A stretch of 13,735 nt of DNA from DATGEP01 sp035310125 (GCA_035310125.1 DATGEP010000134.1:1-13735), one strand, 5' to 3'. Shown: positions 1-6,375, counted from the first letter of the stretch. Notes: generated by a model not told the origin, from the sequence alone. A program made the numbers and translations.

Positions 1-381
1 CTTGGCGCGGAGCAACCCGATAGTCAGTTGATGATGTCTGATGAGTGGGGCCTGAGACACCTCGATGCCCGCCGCAGTGAGCACGCGCTCCTTACGTCCC
101 ATGATTCCTGCATTGAGCAGGAGGAAATCGACCGGTCGACCTCGCTTGACGAGCTCGGCGAGGACGGACTGAACGCTGGACAGTGTGTCCAGCTCCAGCT
201 CCAGCGGCGTGAAGACTTGTGTCTTGGACTCAGCTGCGAGTTGAGCGGCCGCTTCCTTGGCCCCGGCCAAACTGCGCCCGGTGATGATGATCTCGCGCCA
301 GCCCTCTCCGGCAAGCATGCGGGCTGTCGCATAACCGACCCCGGAGGTGGCGCCGGTGACGAGTGCGATCGAATGTTCCAT
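1..381 (-). CDS. Short-chain dehydrogenase/reductase, N-terminal part (runs off left edge)
   Basis: The first 127 residues of an NAD(P)-dependent short-chain dehydrogenase; the frame is open to base 1, so the catalytic Tyr-x-x-x-Lys part lies outside. The Rossmann fold is clear: TGATSGVG (residues 9-16) is the TGxxxGxG nucleotide loop, ITGRS (33-37) ends the second strand, Asp65 sits where the family has its adenine-ring Asp, and LLNAGIMG (88-95) is the NAG motif. The segment around residues 112-125 fits the helix that follows in the family. The ATG at 381 is preceded by AAGGAGA (388-394), which decides the start. Arg37 after the second strand often goes with NADP preference, but that is only a hint. 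The substrate cannot be told. It is transcribed away from the mobile-element scar and has its own promoter. Confidence 0.93.
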   Translation of the reverse strand, partial: MEHSIALVTGATSGVGYATARMLAGEGWREIIITGRSLAGAKEAAAQLAAESKTQVFTPLELELDTLSSVQSVLAELVKRGRPVDFLLLNAGIMGRKERVLTAAGIEVSQAPLIRHHQLTIGLLRAK

Positions 382-415
382 GTGTATTCTCCTTGATGAT
401 TTTAAACTCTTTTGT

Positions 416-445
416 ACTATAATCCGGAGCGGAGGCTGAGGTCAA
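416..445 (-). promoter_or_regulatory. Sigma70-type promoter of the short-chain dehydrogenase gene
   Basis: On the minus strand, TTGACC (440-445) and TATAGT (416-421) are separated by 18 bp, and the start codon lies about 35 bp beyond the -10. Both boxes are close to the housekeeping consensus. The AT-rich stretch just upstream (about 447-480) contrasts with the GC-rich surroundings and could act as an UP element or regulator site. The long spacer recalls MerR-activated promoters, but I see no dyad in it. Confidence 0.7.
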
Positions 446-502
446 GTGGTTTTAGAACTATTTATTTCAAAACACTGTAAGACCCCGTGGACGAGCACGT
501 AG

Positions 503-622
503 CTCCGCAATCAGGGAGAGCTGCGGGCCCTGCGCCGCCTACAGCGGGACGAGCCGGAGACAGCCTACGTGTTCGTCAGCGAGCGCAAGGCGCCGCTCAC
601 TACCGATGCTGTGCGTAAGATA
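503..622 (+). pseudogene. Tyrosine recombinase/integrase remnant cut by IS982
   Basis: Forty open codons on the plus strand read as the segment before the catalytic His-x-x-Arg box of tyrosine recombinases: GELRALRRLQRDEP, then AYVFVSERKAPLTTDAVRK. In the family the same pattern (E-L-R-A-L-R-x-L, then Y-V-F-V-S-E-R-x-x-P-L) precedes the HMLRH box. A stop codon at 500-502 closes the frame upstream, and the IS982 inverted repeat ends it downstream. The frame does not resume as integrase after the IS (1603 onward), so the catalytic His, Arg and Tyr are missing. It cannot encode a working enzyme. It marks an older integrated element, of which only this piece is left here. Family assignment rests on motif resemblance only. 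Confidence 0.7.
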
Positions 623-639
623 ACGTCAGTTCGGGATAA
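622..639 (+). repeat. IS982 terminal inverted repeat, transposase 3' end
   Basis: AACGTCAGTTCGGGATAA reads inward from the left end and matches the reverse complement of 1586-1603 at 17 of 18 positions. The complement of bases 626-628 is the TGA stop of the transposase, so the repeat overlaps the gene end. Confidence 0.88.
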
Positions 640-1516
640 CGGAAGTCGCGAGGCGGCGATGGAGATCAAGGGCAAGCGAGGGTTTCTTGGGTTGATGACA
701 GTAAGCGGCAAGGCCTGCGAGCAGGTGGACGAGGAAATTGAACGGACTACGGTGACGTGAGTGCTCGATCTGGCAGACATTCTTGAGTTGATCAATGATC
801 GTCTCGATGAGGGCCCGTTTGCGCAGGAGCAGGCGATCGGCCAAAGGCGGAAGGATATTGCGCATGTTCTTGCGCAGTTTGGTGATGAGGCGCACCCCGT
901 GGGTGACCAGGAGCTGCTCAGCCAGGGGCTGCGAGATGTAGCCCTTATCGCCGAAGAGGCGACCGAACAGCCGACGGACCAAGCGGGGCACAGGACGGCG
1001 GTCGTCGGTGTTGCCGTGCGTGAGGCAGAAGGCGAGCAACTCGCCGCGATCATTGACGACCAGGTGGAGTTTGAAGCCGTAGAACCACCCGACCGAGGTC
1101 TTGCCACGCCGCGCGTCTACCCGGAAGACGCGATGCTGCTGGATACGTGCCGGATGGCACACGGCGAGGGAGGTCGCGTCGATAAAGCTGATGCCCGAAC
1201 ACTCCCCCAGCTGTGTGTGCAAGTAAATGGCGAGCGGTACCAGGTAGCGTGGCATGAGGGCCACGAAACGGGGATAACTCAGTAACCGGGGAAACTCCTG
1301 GTGCAAATGGACCTGGACGTGCTGGGTGTAGAACCCCTTGAATGTTCGATACCCTGACTGCTGGAAGAGGATGAGGATGGTGAGGATCTCGGCGGGATAT
1401 AGGCGGGTGCTGCGGCGACGGTGTCGTCTCCCCGACGCCAGTAGCTCGCGCTCCCATAGCGGCTCAAAGTGCTGCCAGAACGCATCCACGGAGCAATACA
1501 GATCGAGTATATTCAC
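626..1516 (-). CDS. IS982-family DDE transposase
   Basis: A full-length transposase of 296 residues, the usual size for IS982, which cuts and joins the ends of its own element. The N-terminal third (about 1-100) is helical with basic residues, as expected for DNA binding. The catalytic core shows GISFIDATSLAVC with Asp113, LFGDKGYIS with Asp190, and KRALIETIIDQLKN with Glu238, followed by the conserved IEHSRHRSPFNFLVHLLAGL block. The start is GTG at 1516, backed by GGAGG at 1524-1528 with 7 bases between. No frameshift or internal stop is present, so the enzyme is probably active. Its leader can fold over the Shine-Dalgarno site (see 1523-1578), which would keep translation low when transcription enters from outside. 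Confidence 0.95.
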   Translation of the reverse strand: MNILDLYCSVDAFWQHFEPLWERELLASGRRHRRRSTRLYPAEILTILILFQQSGYRTFKGFYTQHVQVHLHQEFPRLLSYPRFVALMPRYLVPLAIYLHTQLGECSGISFIDATSLAVCHPARIQQHRVFRVDARRGKTSVGWFYGFKLHLVVNDRGELLAFCLTHGNTDDRRPVPRLVRRLFGRLFGDKGYISQPLAEQLLVTHGVRLITKLRKNMRNILPPLADRLLLRKRALIETIIDQLKNVCQIEHSRHRSPFNFLVHLLAGLAAYCHQPKKPSLALDLHRRLATSVIPN

Positions 1517-1522
1517 AGCGAT

Positions 1523-1578
1523 ACCTCCAGTTCGGGCTGATGGGTCGTCGGAAACCGCATCATAACCCGGCTGGAGGT
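1523..1578 (-). promoter_or_regulatory. Leader hairpin hiding the transposase Shine-Dalgarno site, with internal -10
   Basis: ACCTCCAG (1523-1530) and CTGGAGGT (1571-1578) are a perfect 8-bp inverted repeat; a further GGG/CCC pairing lies inside. In minus-strand RNA the downstream arm contains the GGAGG used by the transposase, so the hairpin would block ribosome entry. A -10 like TATGAT (1559-1564) lies between the arms, so RNA started there, at about 1552, would lack the upstream arm and stay translatable. No good -35 is visible. Read-through RNA from flanking DNA would carry both arms. Confidence 0.6.
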
Positions 1579-1585
1579 CTCTCGC

Positions 1586-1603
1586 TTATCCAGAACTGAC
1601 GTT
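1586..1603 (-). repeat. IS982 terminal inverted repeat, transposase 5' end
   Basis: Read inward on the minus strand this is AACGTCAGTTCTGGATAA, differing from the other end only at position 12 (T for G). Confidence 0.88.
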
Positions 1604-1609
1604 GGATAG

Positions 1610-1665
1610 GGGCTGGAATGAGCCGCGGGCCTTCAGCCCGCGAGGCACGCCTACGACACCAGCCC
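1610..1665. repeat. Nested GC-rich intergenic inverted repeat
   Basis: Outer arms GGGCTGG (1610-1616) and CCAGCCC (1659-1665) enclose an inner perfect stem CGCGGGC (1624-1630) / GCCCGCG (1636-1642) with loop CTTCA. It begins a few bases beyond the IS982 end. No T-run follows on either strand, so it does not look like a simple terminator. It resembles a REP-type dispersed repeat unit; whether other copies exist cannot be seen here. Confidence 0.6.
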
Positions 1666-1808
1666 AAGGCATTGGCCAGGGGGCGTCCCTCTCCTCGTGA
1701 CCTCGTGTTGACAAGGCAAGCGTGATTGAAGGGGATCGAGAGCTACGAATTCGTGGACACATCGTCAGGTTCCCTTGTTGCTCTCCAGCGTCCTTGCTCT
1801 CCTGATGA

Positions 1809-2030
1809 ACTTGGCATTCACCAGGGGAGCGTTGGGCAGTTGTGGCACGCGGCACACCGGCAACCATGTACGACAGCAATCCCAATGCCGGCTGGCCGGA
1901 GCGTGTCGCCACGGCGCAATTCGGTGGGCATGAGTATCTCATCGGTATGCGCTCGCCCACGGAGAACGCGCAACGGGACCTTGCCACTTATTTGCGGATT
2001 GTGCAAGGCTTCCAATATCAAGGGACATGA
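1809..2030 (+). pseudogene. Possible C-terminal gene remnant of unknown family
   Basis: An open plus-strand frame of 73 codons runs from just after a TGA at 1806-1808 to the TGA at 2028-2030. From the ATG at 1869 it reads YDSNPNAGWPERVAT, then FGGHEYLIGMRSPTENAQ and ATYLRIVQGFQYQGT. It looks like real protein: balanced composition, third positions mostly G or C, an amphipathic helix near the end. I recognise no family. There is no Shine-Dalgarno site or in-frame start giving a sensible N-terminus, so it is most likely the tail of a decayed gene. An upstream frame (from 1726) could be its other half after a frameshift, but I cannot show this. The stretch 1666-1808 holds nothing else I can support. 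Confidence 0.35.
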
Positions 2031-2036
2031 GGCATC

Positions 2037-4481
2037 TCATCGCCTCCGCTCTGGCTGGCGCTCGCCCCCCTTCAGGATCGAGCGCAGCTCCGCCACCTGC
2101 GGCAGACCCGGCTGGAGCCGGTCAATCAGATCCAGCTCACGCGTCGCCTCGGGGACACGATTGAGCAACGCATAGCAGCTTGCCAAGCCCAGCCGGAAGG
2201 GTATCGCGACCGGCGCGAGCTGCACCGCGGTTTCCAGCAGCGGCAGCGCCCGTTCCGGTTGCCGGCGCTGAAGATACAGCGACCCCAGCGTATACTGCGC
2301 TTCGGCGTCGCCGGGATCATGGCGCACAGCCTCCTCAAAAGCCAGCACAGAGTCGTCGTGCTGCTCCAGCACTTCGTAGATCGCGCCCATGCGACTGTAA
2401 ATGCCCGGTATGGAAGGATCGAGACGGTGCGCTTCGCGCAGCTGAGCCAGCGCCTCGCGCCCGATCTGCTTCCGCTCGGCGGTATCGAGCGATAGCGGCT
2501 CGTCCAGATTTTCGTTGCCCGCCCGGCCCATCAGCGCGTCGGCCAGGTCCGAGTACAACAGCGCTCGTTGCGGGTCGAGCTGAATTGCCTCGCGCAGCCG
2601 GCTCTCGGCCTGATTGAAATGTCCCCTGTGTGTCAGTATCTCGCCCAGCGCCTGCAAATGCTCCGGCGTAGGCTCGTCCTCCGCGACACCTTCCAGCGTC
2701 TTGATCGCACGGTCTATCCAGGCGTCTCCCGCCTCCATCTGCCCCTGCCGCTCGTACTGCTCTCCCGTAAGATACTGTTCCGCGCCCAGACCGAAACGCA
2801 CCTGGATGTCGTCGGCGAACCGGCCACGCATCTTCTCATAGACTGCCGCGCCGCGCTCGTGGTTGCCCAGCGAATCCGCGTCCTGGAGGGCATTGCGATA
2901 GATTGATTCATCGAGTGGCAGGCGCACCATCAGCGCATCGCTGTAATGAAGCGCGGCGGTGAGGGTACCTGTGAGAGTCTGGAGCGTCTCTTGCGCCTTC
3001 TCACTGCGTGGGTCCGGTGGTGCTTCGCGCGTAATCTGCTCGACTGTCTCGTGCGCTTCTTGCACGCGACGTTGCAGCTCCTCCACCGTAAGCGCCTGGC
3101 TCGTTGCCCCCTCATCGCGCGTGCGGCTGATCAGCCAGAGGCCAGCGGCGCGCGCGCGGACCAGCGAATATCCCGTCCAGAACCAGTGGCGCCCTGTCTC
3201 CGCGCTGGTAAGTGTGCCCATCGGCAGCTCGTCTATCTGGCCGCCCAGCGGTGACTCGTGCAATACCAGCGACCAGAAAGCCTCGACATCCTTGCGCTGA
3301 CCGGCCAGCGCTCCCGCTCCTCCCGGCACCCACAGCGCGCTCGCGCGCTGCGCCTGCTCGCGTACCACCGTCATGCGCAGGCCGCCCGGTTTCGCATCGT
3401 CCAGCCACTGCCGGCGCACGCTGATGTACTCGTCGCGCGTCTCTTTTTTGCGCGTAGGATGATCGTCGGCGAGCAGATCATAGGTGAGACCGTAATCGCC
3501 GAAGCTCCACGCGCCGATCCAGTTCGCCACGGATTCTTCCGGCTCCAGATCCTTCGCAATGCACCAGCGGTCGCCTTCAGCCCGGCTTTCCCGCGCTTCA
3601 TCGGCCACCTCCGCCTCGCGCTCAGACGTCTGCGGATCGGCCAGCAGACGCGCGTCAACTTCTCTGCGGTGGCGCTGGAACTCAGGATTCGGCGCCTCAC
3701 CTCGCCACTCGTTGACGGCGAGCGCTTCGCGGACCAGTCGCCGGGCCTGCGCCCATGTCACCGGAACGACCTCCACCTTCGTCTCCGCCGTGATGCGCTC
3801 GACGGTATCGGCCAGGAAGTGCGACCGGCTCATCGGCTCCAGCCGCGCGAATTCACGCACACCGCCCTGCCAGAAGCTCAGCTCCAGAATGTAGCCGCGC
3901 AGCCGGTTGGGGTCGCCGCCTTCCTGCCACCCAAGAATCAGCGTGACTTCCCCTTGCTCGCGATTGCGCGTGACATAGCCCTCGATGAGTCGTGGACCGA
4001 GCGCATGCAGCGGCGGGAACGCCAGCAGCTCCGACTCAGGCTCAGGCAACGGCGCCGGTTCCGGTGACGCGGGCAGCGCCGGCAGCGAGATGGAGGGCTG
4101 TGCGCCAGCCGAGCGCAAGCGCAGCCGGGCGCGCCGCGCCTCGCGAGCGACCTCTTTCCGCGGCTCCAGCTCTCCCATCGCCTGCGCGATATCGGCGGCA
4201 TCTCGCGCCTCAGCGCCCCGAACCTCGCCCAGACGATGTGTAAATGCGAGCGCCACCGTCTCATCGCTATCCGTGACCCGCGCGAGCGCACGCAGCGTCG
4301 CGTCTCGTCCCTCCGGCACGGCGCCGCGTATAGACTGCGCGAGAGCAGGCACATCCTCAATTAGCAACGCAAGCTGGTTTTGCTGCGCCTCCGTCATCGA
4401 GGATGTCGCCGGAGCTTCGTGGTGGTGGGGGCCGTGTCCCGCCCCGTGCTTCTGCTGCCCTCGCCGGTCACTGCGCGCCAT
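2037..4481 (-). CDS. Large TPR-repeat protein with helical N-domain and NTF2-like middle region
   Basis: A soluble protein of 814 residues with no signal peptide or membrane helix. In order: a His/Gly-rich start (about 8-24); a helical region (about 29-126) ending in many Arg; a Pro-rich linker (about 127-160); a mixed alpha/beta region with two Trp-containing strands (about 164-235); a region from about 305 with ANWIGAWSFGDYGLTYDLL and later GRHWFWTGYSLV that looks like an NTF2-like (SnoaL-type) fold; a helical, perhaps coiled segment (about 462-510); and tetratricopeptide repeats from about 525 to 795, including RALLYSDLADAL, GIYSRMGAIYEVLEQHDDSV and AEAQYTLGSLYLQRRQPERA. TPRs usually bind other proteins. 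The ATG at 4481 is chosen for AAGGAG at 4488-4493; the frame stays open to 4574 but lacks a ribosome site there. Function is unknown; the NTF2 call is tentative. Confidence 0.88.
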   Translation of the reverse strand: MARSDRRGQQKHGAGHGPHHHEAPATSSMTEAQQNQLALLIEDVPALAQSIRGAVPEGRDATLRALARVTDSDETVALAFTHRLGEVRGAEARDAADIAQAMGELEPRKEVAREARRARLRLRSAGAQPSISLPALPASPEPAPLPEPESELLAFPPLHALGPRLIEGYVTRNREQGEVTLILGWQEGGDPNRLRGYILELSFWQGGVREFARLEPMSRSHFLADTVERITAETKVEVVPVTWAQARRLVREALAVNEWRGEAPNPEFQRHRREVDARLLADPQTSEREAEVADEARESRAEGDRWCIAKDLEPEESVANWIGAWSFGDYGLTYDLLADDHPTRKKETRDEYISVRRQWLDDAKPGGLRMTVVREQAQRASALWVPGGAGALAGQRKDVEAFWSLVLHESPLGGQIDELPMGTLTSAETGRHWFWTGYSLVRARAAGLWLISRTRDEGATSQALTVEELQRRVQEAHETVEQITREAPPDPRSEKAQETLQTLTGTLTAALHYSDALMVRLPLDESIYRNALQDADSLGNHERGAAVYEKMRGRFADDIQVRFGLGAEQYLTGEQYERQGQMEAGDAWIDRAIKTLEGVAEDEPTPEHLQALGEILTHRGHFNQAESRLREAIQLDPQRALLYSDLADALMGRAGNENLDEPLSLDTAERKQIGREALAQLREAHRLDPSIPGIYSRMGAIYEVLEQHDDSVLAFEEAVRHDPGDAEAQYTLGSLYLQRRQPERALPLLETAVQLAPVAIPFRLGLASCYALLNRVPEATRELDLIDRLQPGLPQVAELRSILKGGERQPERRR

Positions 4482-4577
4482 TGCGTTCTCCTTCTCGTGC
4501 CGCGGCACTGCCCATCGAGCGCCGCGCCCGCTCCATACTGGAGACGCGCGCCGCTCATTCCGCCAGCCCAACACCGA

Positions 4578-4607
4578 ATTCTAGCACGCTGCCGCACACT
4601 GCCACAA
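4578..4607 (-). promoter_or_regulatory. Likely promoter of the TPR-protein gene
   Basis: TTGTGG (4602-4607), 18-bp spacer, then TAGAAT (4578-4583) on the minus strand; the -10 is preceded by TGC, an extended -10. This puts transcription start near 4571, about 90 bases ahead of the start codon. The -35 matches the consensus only in its first three bases. Confidence 0.5.
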
Positions 4608-4624
4608 GCGCAAAGGGGCGACAG

Positions 4625-4723
4625 GGTTCCATCAAATACCGAGGGTTGAGGACTGGGGAGGCGGGATGGGACGCCCCTCCGACGCCGTGCCAGCGCGGGA
4701 TGCCCCCAGCTCTTGATGGAACC
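4625..4723. repeat. MITE-like unit with 11-bp terminal inverted repeats
   Basis: GGTTCCATCAA (4625-4635) and TTGATGGAACC (4713-4723) are perfect inverted repeats 77 bp apart. Inside is a second imperfect hairpin, GGGGAGGCG (4655-4663) against CGCCCCTCC (4672-4680). GGCGAC occurs just outside on both sides (4617-4622 and 4724-4729), which could be a target duplication, though two bases separate it from the left arm. There is no coding sequence. A small non-autonomous element or a structured RNA are both possible. It lies between the fabF stop and the TPR promoter. Confidence 0.55.
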
Positions 4724-4734
4724 GGCGACTGCGC

Positions 4735-4768
4735 GGCCCCAACACCAGGCAATGCCGGCATTGGGGCC
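4735..4768 (-). terminator. Hairpin downstream of fabF (terminator-like, no T-run)
   Basis: GGCCCCAA (4735-4742) and TTGGGGCC (4761-4768) form a perfect 8-bp stem 31 bases past the fabF stop. The loop region overlaps a 14-bp perfect palindrome, CAATGCCGGCATTG (4750-4763), that offers a competing fold. No T-tract follows on the minus strand, so factor-independent termination is doubtful; it could equally protect the mRNA end. Confidence 0.4.
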
Positions 4769-4799
4769 GTTCATGGGCTGCCACCGAGACAGCGCCCGA

Positions 4800-6035
4800 T
4801 TAGTCCGCGCGACCGAGAATAACCACGGCATTGTGGCCGCCAAATCCCATCGAGTTGGATAGCGCGACCGAGATCGGCTTGCGCCGCGCCTGATTGGGCA
4901 CATAATCCAGGTCGCATTGGGGGTCCGGCGTCTCATAGTTGATGGTCGGCGGAAGAATGCCGTCGCGGAGGGCAAGCGCCGTGACGGCGATCTCGACGCC
5001 ACCAGCGGCGCCCATCATGTGGCCAATCATGGACTTGGTGGAGCTAATGGCGAGCTTGTACGCATGGTCGCCGAAGACAGTCTTGACGGCGTCAGTTTCG
5101 TCGCGGTCGTTGAATACCGTAGAGGTGCCGTGGGCGTTGATATACTCCACCTCCTCCGGCTTGAGGTGCGCCTTGGCGAGCGCCCGCTTGAGCGCCCGCG
5201 CCAGTCCGGCGCCATGTGGCGCCGGCTCGACAATGTGGTGCGCGTCGGACGTGGCCGCGTAGCCCAACACCTCGGCATACACATGGGCGCCGCGAGCGCG
5301 GGCCATATCGAGGTCTTCGAGGACCACGACGCCGGCACCCTCGCCCAGAACGAAGCCGTCACGGTTGGCGTCGAAGGGGCGGCTGGCGCGCTGTGGATCG
5401 TCGTTACGCCGGGAGAGCGCGTGCATCGTGGCGAACGCGGCAAGCGAGATGGGCGTGCTGCCGGCTTCGGCGCCGCCGGCCAGCATCGCGCGTGCGTCGC
5501 CGCGCCGGATCGTCTCGAACGCCTCACCGATGGCGTTCGCGCCCGTCGCGCAGGCGGAGACCGTCGCGAAGTTCGGCCCCCGCGCGCCGAACCGCATCGA
5601 AACGTAGCCCGCCGCCATGTCCGCGACCATCATCGTAATGAAGAAAGGGCTGATACGGTCCGCCCCGCGCTCGTACAGCACGTGGAACTGGTGATCGAGG
5701 GTTGTCAGTCCACCGCTGCCCGATCCAATGATGACACCTACATCGTCTGGCATCGAGGCAATATCCAGGCCCGCGTCTTTGACAGCCTCGGTGGCCGCCG
5801 CGACGGCAAACTGCACAAACGGGTCGTTGCGCCGCACTTCTTTGCGGTCCATGAATTGCAGCGGATCGAACCCCTTGAGCTCCCCAGCGATGCGCACATC
5901 GTGTTGGGTCACATCGAAGCGTGTAATCGGACCGATTCCCGATTGCCCCTCACAAATCGCCCGCCAGGTGGAAGCGGTATCGTTGCCCACCGACGTCAGC
6001 AAGCCAATGCCGGTGATCCCTACACGTGTCGCCAT
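4800..6035 (-). CDS. fabF: 3-oxoacyl-[acyl-carrier-protein] synthase II (FabF)
   Basis: Beta-ketoacyl-ACP synthase II joins malonyl-ACP to a growing acyl-ACP in the cytosol, the elongation step of type II fatty-acid synthesis. At 411 residues it has the usual length, and every active-site element is present: Cys162 in SACATGAN, His302 in NAHGTST, Lys334 and His339 in SSTKSMIGHMMGAAGG, and the gating GFGG loop at 397-400. The ATG at 6035 starts MATRVGITGIG, the standard N-terminus, with AGAGAGG at 6043-6049 seven bases upstream. The frame is open to 6314, but that extension is low-complexity and lacks family similarity. No acyl carrier protein, ketoreductase or malonyltransferase is next to it, so it stands alone. 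It could serve a secondary pathway rather than being the main copy. Confidence 0.96.
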   Translation of the reverse strand: MATRVGITGIGLLTSVGNDTASTWRAICEGQSGIGPITRFDVTQHDVRIAGELKGFDPLQFMDRKEVRRNDPFVQFAVAAATEAVKDAGLDIASMPDDVGVIIGSGSGGLTTLDHQFHVLYERGADRISPFFITMMVADMAAGYVSMRFGARGPNFATVSACATGANAIGEAFETIRRGDARAMLAGGAEAGSTPISLAAFATMHALSRRNDDPQRASRPFDANRDGFVLGEGAGVVVLEDLDMARARGAHVYAEVLGYAATSDAHHIVEPAPHGAGLARALKRALAKAHLKPEEVEYINAHGTSTVFNDRDETDAVKTVFGDHAYKLAISSTKSMIGHMMGAAGGVEIAVTALALRDGILPPTINYETPDPQCDLDYVPNQARRKPISVALSNSMGFGGHNAVVILGRAD

Positions 6036-6085
6036 CGGTCCGCCTCTCTGCGTGTCTTCGCTGCTGAGCGGGAAATCACCCCGCC

Positions 6086-6112
6086 GTATTGAATACCATG
6101 TTGTTGTTGTTG
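6086..6112 (-). promoter_or_regulatory. Palindrome and CAA-repeat in the fabF leader
   Basis: GTATTGAATAC (6086-6096) is an 11-base palindrome about 50 bp ahead of the fabF start and could bind a regulator. Next to it, four TTG units (6101-6112) read as CAA repeats in the mRNA and would keep the leader unstructured. I found no convincing -35/-10 pair for fabF in 6036-6290. Confidence 0.25.
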
Positions 6113-6204
6113 GGTAGCATGAGATAGGCCAGGCGATCTGGCGGGTGAAAACACACGCATTACCTGCTACATAGTACCGCACAGCCGCGCTCGTGGGGTA
6201 GAGT

Positions 6205-6234
6205 CCTGGCATGCTCTGCCGGTATGCCTGGCAT
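6205..6234. repeat. Direct repeats CCTGGCAT 22 bp apart upstream of fabF
   Basis: CCTGGCAT occurs at 6205-6212 and 6227-6234, 22 bp apart, about two helical turns. The pair also contains the inverted repeat GGCAT (6208-6212) / ATGCC (6224-6228). About 170 bp upstream of the fabF start, it could be an operator; no known consensus is recognised. Confidence 0.3.
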
Positions 6235-6291
6235 AGATAGTGGTGGTGCGGTCGAGCGAGAGGGGGAGGGAACATGGGGAACGTGGGGATC

Positions 6292-6325
6292 GCCGTGATG
6301 CGATGCGCACGCATCGCATCACGGC
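6292..6325 (-). terminator. Perfect 16-bp hairpin downstream of the phosphatase gene
   Basis: GCCGTGATGCGATGCG (6292-6307) is followed after two bases by its exact reverse complement (6310-6325). It is the second of two long hairpins after the phosphatase-family gene and before fabF. No T-run follows, so it may be a paired termination or insulation signal, or a dispersed repeat, rather than a classic terminator. Confidence 0.5.
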
Positions 6326-6327
6326 CA

Positions 6328-6361
6328 CGTCAACGGGCGCCTGGGTGGACGCCCGTTGACG
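6328..6361 (-). terminator. 12-bp hairpin just after the phosphatase gene
   Basis: CGTCAACGGGCG (6328-6339) and CGCCCGTTGACG (6350-6361) form a perfect stem with a 10-base loop, 14 bases beyond the stop codon of the upstream gene. With the neighbouring hairpin only two bases away it makes a tandem structure. The minus strand has no T-tract after it. Confidence 0.5.
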
Positions 6362-6375
6362 CAAAAGCCAGCGGA

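Larger units (their letters stand above)
623..1602 (-). mobile_element. IS982-family insertion sequence, apparently complete
   Basis: An element of about 980 bp bounded by 18-bp near-perfect terminal inverted repeats (622-639 and 1586-1603, one mismatch), with one transposase gene filling it. Size, single transposase, and ends beginning with AC fit the IS982 family. The outer A/T at 622 and 1603 also pairs, so the true end may be one base further out. The transposase stop codon lies inside the low-coordinate repeat. I find no matching target duplication: the seven bases outside are TAAGATA on the left and TGGATAG on the right. Together with the missing half of the integrase, this suggests deletion or recombination at one end after insertion. 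Confidence 0.9.

Noticed and set aside
422..439. MerR-type operator in the 18-bp spacer of the dehydrogenase promoter
   Set aside because: Spacer length is suggestive but there is no inverted repeat centred in it, and no merR-like gene in the window.
761..1285. Plus-strand open frame of 174 codons inside the IS
   Set aside because: It is antisense to the intact transposase, whose catalytic motifs are all in the minus frame; it is a by-product of GC-rich codon use.
603..1622. Target-site duplication of IS982
   Set aside because: Compared 7-9 bases on both sides with the ends set at either the AC or the AAC; no match was found.
4735..4768. Classical rho-independent terminator after fabF
   Set aside because: The stem is good but there is no T-tract, so it is reported only as terminator-like with low confidence.
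4917..6092. Plus-strand open frame of 391 codons
   Set aside because: It lies antisense over fabF, has no recognisable motif or ribosome site, and has the composition of a mirror frame.
4800..6314. FabF with a 93-residue N-terminal extension
   Set aside because: The extension has no family similarity, and the ATG at 6035 has a ribosome site and the standard N-terminus.
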